Positions 16,367 to 22,560 of a stretch of DNA of 43,368 nt are shown here, piece after piece. The notes beneath the pieces were generated by a model that worked only from the letters and a program-made list of their open reading frames with translations, did not search any database and was not told where the DNA came from. The first letter of the stretch is position 1. Each line of letters begins with the position of its first letter. Source of the stretch: Rhodanobacter sp. (GTDB lineage: Bacteria; Pseudomonadota; Gammaproteobacteria; Xanthomonadales; Rhodanobacteraceae). Location: contig DZBX01000007.1 in assembly GCA_022730075.1 (NCBI GenBank), positions 1 through 43,368 on the forward strand, read 5' to 3'. Both the position numbers and the translations under genes were made by a program.

Positions 16367-16920
16367 GGCTGCTCTCTCGGGTGCGTGGTGGACAGATTCA
16401 TGGGCAACGGCGCGTCGGTGGCGCCCTGGTGCGGCAGCGTTTCGAGGAGCATCGCCGGGGCATTGACGATGACGATTTCCACGTCCGCGACTTCCACGCC
16501 CTCATGCTCGACGCGTGCGGACACCGCGACGGCTGCCGCCGCCATGCGTCGCGTATGGACCTCGATCTGCGCGACGGCATCCGCCGGCAGCGGCCGCCGG
16601 AAGCCGCACCTGCGGATCGCCGCCAGCAGGCCGACATGGCCCGGCCCGATGGCGCGCGCGATCGGATCGCCCGCCAACAGGCCGGCGCCTGCGGTCTGCG
16701 CCACGGCTTCCACCAGCAGCACGCCGGGCACCAGTGGCAGGCCGGGGAAATGACCTTGCAGGATCGGCAAGCTGGCCGGCCAGCACGCCTCGCCACGCAT
16801 GTGGTCGTGTGCCAGCACGATGACCTTGTGCACGCACAGGATCTCCCCGCGATGCGGCAGCAGCCGCTCGATCGCGGCGCGATCCAGATCAATCGGATAG
16901 GCCAGCGCGTCCGCGCTCAT
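16363..16920 (-). CDS. FabZ-like 3-hydroxyacyl-ACP dehydratase
   Basis: This 185-residue hotdog enzyme removes water from 3-hydroxyacyl-ACP to create the trans double bonds of a polyene. The motif LQGHFPGLPLVPGVLLVEAVAQ contains catalytic His57 and Glu71. The N-terminal RLLPHRGEILCVHKV matches FabZ. The C-terminus is about 35 residues longer than FabZ. The ATG at 16920 overlaps the PAP2 stop. It is the most FabZ-like of the three dehydratase candidates and so the best choice for the chain-extension cycle. Confidence 0.87.
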   Translation of the reverse strand: MSADALAYPIDLDRAAIERLLPHRGEILCVHKVIVLAHDHMRGEACWPASLPILQGHFPGLPLVPGVLLVEAVAQTAGAGLLAGDPIARAIGPGHVGLLAAIRRCGFRRPLPADAVAQIEVHTRRMAAAAVAVSARVEHEGVEVADVEIVIVNAPAMLLETLPHQGATDAPLPMNLSTTHPREQP

Positions 16921-17651
16921 GGTGCCCGTTCCGCGCCTTGCAGGCGCCGCCGCAGCCGTCCCGGCGCCGTCAACCGGTCCATGGCCACGGCCAGCGCCGC
17001 CCCGGCCAGCACATCCAGCAGCACGTGCTGCTTGATCGCCATGGTCGAGTAGATGATGGCCGAGCACCAGACGGCGTTGAACACGCGCAGGCGTGGTCCG
17101 CAGCCCAGGCCGGGCGCCATGCGGTCCAGCCAGATCGCAGTGAACAAGGCGCTGGCTACGTGCAGCGACGGGCAGGCATTGCCGGGTGGATCCAGGCCGC
17201 GCAACAGCGAGAATCCGTACGCCGCCCAGTCGATGTGCGTCGGCGGCATCTGCGTCGGCCAGATCCAGAAGATCGCCAGGCCGGTCAGGCACAGCATGCC
17301 GATGCGCGCGCCATAGGCGGCGATGTCGCGCTTGCGCGTCATCAGCGCCACCGGCAGCGAGACATACAGCCACAGCGAGAGATAGAACGGCAAGGCCCAA
17401 GGCTGGAAACCGATCCAGCGATCCAGCGCGGTCATCGGCATCACCACGGCGGTGCCGAGGTGGTGGGTGAGCAGATAAAAATAGGCGCGGAAGAACAACA
17501 CCATGAAAGCAGTCGTGCCCAGCGCCTTGAACCAGGCGAGACGCATCGAGACGCGCCACATGCGCTGCGCCAGCGCATCGGCGCGCATCGGCGCGGGCGT
17601 GCCAGGGAGGAGTCCGTCATCCGTTGCAACGATCTGTTCCTGCCGGGCCAT
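16917..17651 (-). CDS. PAP2-superfamily membrane phosphatase/phosphotransferase
   Basis: The protein has 244 residues and about six membrane helices. The PAP2 core is recognisable from PSLHVASALF (motif 2) and STMAIKQHVLLDVLAGAAL (motif 3, with catalytic His and Asp). This layout is closest to the inositol-phosphotransferase-like branch. It may dephosphorylate a lipid or transfer a phospho-head group while the aryl polyene is attached to its anchor. It lies one base after the KS gene and overlaps the dehydratase gene. Confidence 0.78.
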   Translation of the reverse strand: MARQEQIVATDDGLLPGTPAPMRADALAQRMWRVSMRLAWFKALGTTAFMVLFFRAYFYLLTHHLGTAVVMPMTALDRWIGFQPWALPFYLSLWLYVSLPVALMTRKRDIAAYGARIGMLCLTGLAIFWIWPTQMPPTHIDWAAYGFSLLRGLDPPGNACPSLHVASALFTAIWLDRMAPGLGCGPRLRVFNAVWCSAIIYSTMAIKQHVLLDVLAGAALAVAMDRLTAPGRLRRRLQGAERAP

Positions 17652-17652
17652 G

Positions 17653-18912
17653 TCAATGCCCCACGCGCCGCGCCACGAGACAGGCGTTGCTGCCGCCGAA
17701 GGCGAACGAGTTCGACATCACCGCAGCGATGCTGCAGCCGTGCCGCGCGTGCAGCGGCACGTAGTCGAGCGTGCAGCGCGGATCCACTTCACGCAGGTGC
17801 GCGGTGGGCGGGATCGAGCCGCTCTCCAGGACCATGGTCGCCAGCACCAGTTCCAGCGCGCCAGCGGCGCCGATCAGGTGGCCATGCACCGATTTGGTGG
17901 AACTGATCGCCAGCGCGCCAGCGGCAGGGCCGAACACCTCGGCGATGGCCTGCGACTCGACCACGTCGCCGACCTCGGTGGCCGTGCCATGGGCATTGAG
18001 GTATTGCACCTGCGCGGGCTCGAGCCCTGCTTCCGCCAGTGCTGCGCGCATCGCCGCCACCTGCCCCGCCTGCGCCGGTATGGTCAGGTGGCCGGCATCG
18101 CTGCTGGCGCCGTAACCGGCCAACTCCGCATGTGCCTGCGCGCCGCGCGCGCGCGCGTGTTCCGCGCTTTCCAGGAACACCGCGGCCGCGCCTTCGCCCA
18201 GCACGAACCCGCAGCGCCTGCGGTCGAACGGCCGACAGCTCGCTGCCGGCTCGGCATCGTCCATGCGCGCCATCACGCGCAAGGCGTTCCACGCCACCAT
18301 CGAGCCGGGGGTCAGCATCGCCTCGGCACCGATCACCAACGCGGCGTCCAGATAACCATGGCGGATGGCGCGCAGCGCCTCGCCGGCGGCGATCGCCGAG
18401 GAGGCGCAGGCGACTGACCAAGTATTGCAGGCGCCACGCAAGCCGTAGCGCGCCGCGGCGAGTGCGCCGGCGGCATTGGACATCATGCGCGGCACCGAGA
18501 GCGGATGCACGACTGCGGCACGGCGGCGGTTGTCCTCGGCGCCGGCCAGCAGCGCGAAGTAGCGCGCATACATGGCGTCGAGTGTCGTGGCGCCGCCGAA
18601 GCCGATACCGACATAGCATCCGCAGCGCTCGCCTTGTGGCAGTTCACTGCCGCCGCTGGCGGCGTCCGTCATGGCCTCCTGCGCGGCGACCAGCGCGAAC
18701 TGGGTGGCGCGATCCACACCAGCGTAGGCGCTGTCGAGCAGCAGCCGTGGATCGGCGGCAGGAGCCTGCAGCATGCCCGGCAGGCCCGCGCTGGCGTGTT
18801 TGGATGCAGGCCGGATCGCGCTGTCCGCGGCCAGCGCGGCGGCAAAGCTGGCGTGACGGTCGGCACCCAGCGGCGAAATGGCGCCCAGCCCGGTGATCCA
18901 AACCGGATTCAT
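17653..18912 (-). CDS. Beta-ketoacyl-ACP synthase (KAS II type) of the pigment pathway
   Basis: This is a 419-residue thiolase-fold condensing enzyme. The Cys-His-His triad is visible: Cys169 in WSVACASSAIAAGE, His in NAHGTATEVGD, and His in KSVHGHLIGAAGALE. The end SNSFAFGGSNACLV is typical of FabF. Aryl-polyene pathways normally pair such a KS with a second, KS-like chain-length partner. No partner is encoded in this window. The ATG overlaps the stop of the ACP gene. Confidence 0.9.
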   Translation of the reverse strand: MNPVWITGLGAISPLGADRHASFAAALAADSAIRPASKHASAGLPGMLQAPAADPRLLLDSAYAGVDRATQFALVAAQEAMTDAASGGSELPQGERCGCYVGIGFGGATTLDAMYARYFALLAGAEDNRRRAAVVHPLSVPRMMSNAAGALAAARYGLRGACNTWSVACASSAIAAGEALRAIRHGYLDAALVIGAEAMLTPGSMVAWNALRVMARMDDAEPAASCRPFDRRRCGFVLGEGAAAVFLESAEHARARGAQAHAELAGYGASSDAGHLTIPAQAGQVAAMRAALAEAGLEPAQVQYLNAHGTATEVGDVVESQAIAEVFGPAAGALAISSTKSVHGHLIGAAGALELVLATMVLESGSIPPTAHLREVDPRCTLDYVPLHARHGCSIAAVMSNSFAFGGSNACLVARRVGH

Positions 18913-19199
18913 CCGCTCGTGGCCGCAGTCTCCGTAGCCGCGGGCTCGGGCAGTTCACCGCCATGATGCGCACGGACCTCGGCCTCGATAGCCGCGACCA
19001 TCTCGTCGAATCGCATCGTCTGGAAACGCATCGGCTCGTCCACCTGGAAGCCGTAACGGTCCTCGACCTCGAACAGCATCTCGATCAGGCCCAGCGAATC
19101 GAGCCCGAGTTCGGAAACCTTGACATCGGGCTGCTCCAGCCGCAGCGGATCAACATGGGCATTAGCTACAAGGTAGTGCTTGATCAGATCGGCCAGCAT
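18909..19199 (-). CDS. Acyl carrier protein (second, first gene of unit B)
   Basis: The protein has 96 residues. Ser in SELGLDSLGLIEMLFEVEDRYGF is the phosphopantetheine site. The C-terminal ~20 residues (HHGGELPEPAATETAATSG) form a disordered tail. The frame extends far upstream without sense, so the ATG at 19199 was chosen. It opens the nine-gene leftward unit, and its stop overlaps the KS start as ATGA. The 234 bases to unit C on the other strand (19200-19433) must hold both promoters. Confidence 0.9.
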   Translation of the reverse strand: MLADLIKHYLVANAHVDPLRLEQPDVKVSELGLDSLGLIEMLFEVEDRYGFQVDEPMRFQTMRFDEMVAAIEAEVRAHHGGELPEPAATETAATSG

Positions 19200-19352
19200 G
19201 ACACCCCCATTTGACGCTTGGCTGCGTCGCAACGGACCCGGCGCAAACCATTGTCTGCGCGACGCATGGAGGAACTCTAGCGAAGTATCACAGGTACGGG
19301 CAAGACGGGATGCTGCGCAGCGTCGCGGTAGGGGCCGTGTCCACGCAGTCTG

Positions 19353-19358
19353 TATCAT
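19353..19358 (+). promoter_or_regulatory. Candidate -10 element of pigment unit C
   Basis: TATCAT, within TATCATGCGC, lies 76 bases before the first ATG of unit C. The same ten bases occur before unit A at 6930-6939. No convincing -35 element was found, so this is a weak prediction resting on the shared decamer. Confidence 0.3.
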
Positions 19359-19433
19359 GCGCGACATGCCTGCGGATCGTGGGCGTCCCCATCGTAACCG
19401 GCGCCGATCGAACAGCGCCCGGAGCGTACTTCC

Positions 19434-20165
19434 ATGGCCGCGGAACCATCGCAAGTCCCAGCAACGCAGGCGCCCGCCGGCATCCGCCGCCATGTGCCGT
19501 GGCTGCGTGGCGTGGCGCTCGCGCTCGCGGGCATGGCGTATGCGTGGCTGGGCTACCGCGCCGCCAGCCAGGCCGCGCCTGCGGCGGCGGGCGTGATCCT
19601 GGGTTTCGCGCCACTCGCCATGCTGGCGCTGTGGCTGGCCTGGCGTTCGCGGCGGCGCGCGCTGCTGCTGCCGTTGCTGGCGTTGGCCATGCTGCTGGGC
19701 TGGACCCACGCCGGTCTGCTGCTGCAGCACTACCGCTGGGCGTATCTGCTGCAGCATGTTGGCGCGATGCTGCTGTTCGGCACGCTGTTCGGACACAGCC
19801 TGATGCCGGGCCGCGAGCCGATGGTGAGTCGCTTCGCACGCCAGTTGCACGGCACGCTCAGTCCGCGCCTGCGCCGCTACACGCGTGGCGTCACCTGGGC
19901 CTGGACCGCGTTCTTCGCCAGCATGGCGCTGATTTCACTGGTGCTGTTCGCGCTGGCGCCGGCGCGCATCTGGGCGCTTTATGCCGAGTTGCTGACCCCG
20001 CTGCTGGTGCTGGCCCTGTTCGCCGTCGAGTATCTGGTGCGCCTGCGCGCGTTGCCACCGGAAGAGCGCGCGGGACCGATCGAGTCCGTGCTGGCGTACG
20101 TGCGCTACCGCTCCGGGCTGGCCGCGCCGGGCGCGCCTGCCGCGGCGCCGCGGAAGCGCACGTGA
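19434..20165 (+). CDS. Integral membrane protein of aryl-polyene clusters (COG4648-like)
   Basis: The protein has 243 residues and about six predicted membrane helices, beginning at about 24-44. The ordered segment HVGAMLLFGTLFGHSLMPGREPMVSRFAR and the later RRYTRGVTWAWTAFFASM resemble the COG4648-type membrane protein that accompanies acyltransferase and dehydratase genes in aryl-polyene loci. Its biochemical role is unknown. It opens unit C and its stop overlaps the GTG start of the acyltransferase. Confidence 0.7.
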   Translation: MAAEPSQVPATQAPAGIRRHVPWLRGVALALAGMAYAWLGYRAASQAAPAAAGVILGFAPLAMLALWLAWRSRRRALLLPLLALAMLLGWTHAGLLLQHYRWAYLLQHVGAMLLFGTLFGHSLMPGREPMVSRFARQLHGTLSPRLRRYTRGVTWAWTAFFASMALISLVLFALAPARIWALYAELLTPLLVLALFAVEYLVRLRALPPEERAGPIESVLAYVRYRSGLAAPGAPAAAPRKRT

Positions 20166-21127
20166 CGCACGCCTGGCAGGGTCGTCGCGAGGGTGGCGGC
20201 TGGTTCGCGTTGTGGCTGATCCGCTGTATCGGCCTGCATGCCGGCCGCGCGCCGGCGCGCTTGTTGCTGTATCCGGTCACGCTGTACTTCTACCTGCGCC
20301 GTGGCCAGGAACGCCGCGCTTCGCGCGCCTATCTCACCCGCGTGCTGGGGCGTCCGCCGCGCCTGCACGAGCGTCTGCGCCATTTCCACGCCTTTGCGGC
20401 GATCACGCTGGATCGGTTATTCCTGCTGGCGCGCGGCGAGCGCGGCTTCCGCTTCGAAGTCAGCGGTCTGCACGAGCTCGAGCAGGCCATCGCCGGCGGG
20501 CGCGGCCTGTTGCTGGTCGGCGCGCACGTCGGCAGCTTCGAGGCGCTGCGCATCCTCGCCACGCGGCAGCCCGAGCTGGACCTGCGCCTGGTGCTGGACC
20601 GCATGCAGGCGCCCGCGCTGAACACCTTGCTGGAAACCCTGGCGCCCGCGTTGCGTCCGCAGGTGATCGACGCCTCGCTAGGCGCGGCCACGGTGATGCT
20701 GGCGCTGGGTGAGGCGGCACGGCGTGGCGCATTGCTGGCCTTGCTGGGTGACCGCACGCGCGTCGGCGAAGCGACGCTGCGCGTGCCCCTGCTGGGCGCG
20801 GATGCGGCGTTTCCGCTGGCCCCCTGGCGCGTGGCCGCGGCGCTGGACGTGCCGGTGCTGCTGGCGTTCGGCCTGTATCTGGGCGGCGACCGCTACCATC
20901 TGCATTTCGAACATTTCGCCGAGCGCATAGACTTGCCGCGCGCGGCGGCGGCGCGCCAGCAGGCGACCACGGCCTGCATCGCACGCTACGCGCAACGCAT
21001 CGAGACGCAACTGCGCGCGCATCCCTACAACTGGTTCAACTTCTATGACTTCTGGCAAGCGCCTGATTCCGCTCCTGGCCATCCTGTTGCTGATGCCAGC
21101 CACGGCGCTGTCGCGGAGCGCGCCTGA
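20162..21127 (+). CDS. LpxL/HtrB-like acyltransferase
   Basis: The protein has 321 residues. An N-terminal hydrophobic stretch precedes LLLVGAHVGSFEALRIL, whose HxxxxE box is the active site of lipid A late acyltransferases. LGDRTRVGEATLRVPLLGADAAFPLAPW follows, and HPYNWFNFYDFW near the end is a family hallmark. A GTG start overlapping the previous stop (GTGA) was chosen over distant upstream starts. It probably transfers the aryl-polyene acyl chain, or a fatty acid, to the lipid anchor. Its last 83 bases overlap the LolA-like gene. Confidence 0.85.
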   Translation: MTHAWQGRREGGGWFALWLIRCIGLHAGRAPARLLLYPVTLYFYLRRGQERRASRAYLTRVLGRPPRLHERLRHFHAFAAITLDRLFLLARGERGFRFEVSGLHELEQAIAGGRGLLLVGAHVGSFEALRILATRQPELDLRLVLDRMQAPALNTLLETLAPALRPQVIDASLGAATVMLALGEAARRGALLALLGDRTRVGEATLRVPLLGADAAFPLAPWRVAAALDVPVLLAFGLYLGGDRYHLHFEHFAERIDLPRAAAARQQATTACIARYAQRIETQLRAHPYNWFNFYDFWQAPDSAPGHPVADASHGAVAERA

Positions 21128-21704
21128 GGCATCCGCCACGGCGCGCGCGATGGCGCGCGTGCGCAGCCTGGCGCGACCGCCGCCGGCGCGCACCGACTAT
21201 ACCGAGGTGCGCTTCATCGGCATGCTCGACCGCGCCCTCGTGCTGCGCGGCGAGATGGCTTGGCTGGGCGGGCAGCGCCTCGAGCGCAGCGTGGTCGCGC
21301 CTGCCCCGGAAACGATCAGTGTCGACGACGGCCACGCGACCTTGCGGCGCGCCGGGCGCGACCCGGTGACGCTCCCGCTCGACCGCGCGCCCGCGCTGAA
21401 GAACCTGCTGGACAGCTTCGTCGCCCTGCTGTCCGGCGACGCCGCCGCGCTGGCACGCCGCTTCACCTTGCAGGCCTATGGCGACGATCAAGCCTGGACG
21501 CTGGACATGACCCCGCGCGATGCGGCGGTGGCCAAGCGCATCCGCGACGTCAGCGTCGATGGCAGCGGCAAGACCCTGCGCTGCATGCGCGTCGACGCCA
21601 TCGATGGCGATACCAGTTTCACCCTGCTGGGCCCGCTGGGCCGCGCCGCGCTGCCGGCGCGGCCGACGCCGGCACAGCTGGCCACGCTTTGCGCCGGCAC
21701 ATGA
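21045..21704 (+). CDS. LolA-like periplasmic lipid carrier
   Basis: This is a 219-residue secreted protein. The signal peptide is KRLIPLLAILLLMPATALS, and a LolA-like beta body follows. RTDYTEVRFIGMLDRALVLRGEMAWLGG and RFTLQAYGDDQAWTLDMTPRD are typical of the LolA-related proteins of aryl-polyene clusters. It may shuttle the lipid-linked pigment to the outer membrane. The start forces a long overlap with the upstream gene. The next ATG (21093) would remove most of the signal peptide, so 21045 is preferred even without a clear ribosome binding site. Confidence 0.75.
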   Translation: MTSGKRLIPLLAILLLMPATALSRSAPEASATARAMARVRSLARPPPARTDYTEVRFIGMLDRALVLRGEMAWLGGQRLERSVVAPAPETISVDDGHATLRRAGRDPVTLPLDRAPALKNLLDSFVALLSGDAAALARRFTLQAYGDDQAWTLDMTPRDAAVAKRIRDVSVDGSGKTLRCMRVDAIDGDTSFTLLGPLGRAALPARPTPAQLATLCAGT

Positions 21705-21775
21705 AACGCGGCGCCGCGCCCGCGCCGCGCCCGCATGCGCTGGACAACGCGCGGCCTGGACGCCACGCGTGTTGA
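21701..21775 (+). CDS. 24-codon open frame linking the LolA-like and dehydratase genes
   Basis: The ATG overlaps the LolA-like stop as ATGA, the cluster's normal coupling, but the frame ends after 24 codons (MKRGAAPAPRPHALDNARPG..). Its TGA overlaps the GTG/TTG start region of the dehydratase. It may be a relay peptide that carries ribosomes to the next start, or the leftover of an older dehydratase start broken by a frameshift. No function can be assigned. Confidence 0.35.
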   Translation: MKRGAAPAPRPHALDNARPGRHAC

Positions 21776-22194
21776 CGCGCGCCGACTGGGCCGGGCTGAT
21801 CCCGCATGCCGACGGCATGGACCTGCTGGCGCGCGTGCTGGACTGGGACGCCGAGCGCCTGCGCGGCGAAGCCGACGCACCTGGCGCCGCGCACCCACTG
21901 GCGCGCGCTGGCCGCGTGCATGCCGTGCACGCCTGCGAGTACGGCGCGCAGGCGGCGGCGGTGCACGGTGCATTGCACGCGCGTGCCGAAGGCGCGCGCG
22001 CGGCGGCCGGCTTGCTGGCCGCGTTGCGCGACGTGCGGCTGCATGCCACGTGGATCGCGGACGATGCCCCGCTGGACATCGACGTGCGCCGTCTGGCCGC
22101 GCTGCCGCAGGCCGCGCAGTACCACTTCGCGGTTGCCCAGCACGGCCGCGCGCTGGCCAGCGGCGTGGTGACCATCGCCTTCGCGACGGCGTGA
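21769..22194 (+). CDS. ApeP-type 3-hydroxyacyl-ACP dehydratase
   Basis: The protein has 141 residues. LIPHADGMDLLARVLDWD and GRVHAVHACEYGAQAAAVHGALHAR are close to the dehydratase called ApeP in aryl-polyene clusters, which dehydrates 3-hydroxyacyl-ACP intermediates. GTG at 21769 gives MLTRADWAGLIPHADG, the expected N-terminus. TTG at 21772 is equally possible. An upstream extension is open but lies in the LolA-like gene. It ends unit C. A hairpin (8-bp stem, 22210-22217 with 22226-22233) follows without a T-run. Confidence 0.82.
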   Translation: MLTRADWAGLIPHADGMDLLARVLDWDAERLRGEADAPGAAHPLARAGRVHAVHACEYGAQAAAVHGALHARAEGARAAAGLLAALRDVRLHATWIADDAPLDIDVRRLAALPQAAQYHFAVAQHGRALASGVVTIAFATA

Positions 22195-22337
22195 TCCTCC
22201 CGCCGCCGCCACGCCACCGAGCGTTGTGGCGTGCGCGCCCGTGCAAGTCGAGGCCATCGAGCGTGCGCAGTGCGCAGGAACGGCTCGCGCCTGCCTTAAT
22301 TTTTGGTAAGGATTTCGCCGGGTCAGCGTAGCGTCAT

Positions 22338-22560
22338 TGCAACGTCACGGACTTGCGCGTTGCCCAGCCTGTGCAAACCGTTTTTTCACATCGAGGTTTG
22401 CATGCGCCGCCCTGTTCGCCGTTCCCTTCCCCGCCACGCGCTGGCTGCCGCGATCCTGTGCGCTTTAACTCTGCCGCTGGCCGTGGCGCACGCGGAGGAT
22501 GCCAGCAACGCCTCGCCGCAGAACGCCCAGCAGCTCTCCACCGTCGAAGTGAAAGCCAAG
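22338..22560 (+). repeat. Direct repeat copy A: leader and signal-peptide cassette of receptor 1
   Basis: These 223 bases align without gaps to 25020-25242 (offset 2682). The first 70 bases, which cover the 64-base leader and the start codon, are identical. After the cassette the two genes share no obvious similarity. The repeat codes for the signal peptide and the first mature residues including STVEVKA, which looks like a TonB box. Confidence 0.92.
22372..22402 (+). promoter_or_regulatory. Start-codon hairpin in the leader of receptor 1
   Basis: TGCAAACC (22372-22379) can pair perfectly with GGTTTGCA (22395-22402), an 8-bp stem with a 15-base loop. The stem includes part of the GAGG ribosome binding site and the A of the ATG, so folding would hide the translation start. 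A second small stem, GCAACG/CGTTGC (22339-22344 with 22358-22363), lies upstream. Both are unchanged in the other copy. Confidence 0.5.

Noticed and set aside
14654-16753. 699-codon open frame on the + strand
   Set aside because: It lies opposite the chorismatase, halogenase and dehydratase genes, all of which have clear motifs. The + frame has none.
22303-22401. Earlier in-frame start for receptor 1
   Set aside because: The 33 extra residues would precede a clear signal peptide, and they fall in the leader that is shared as untranslated DNA with receptor 2.
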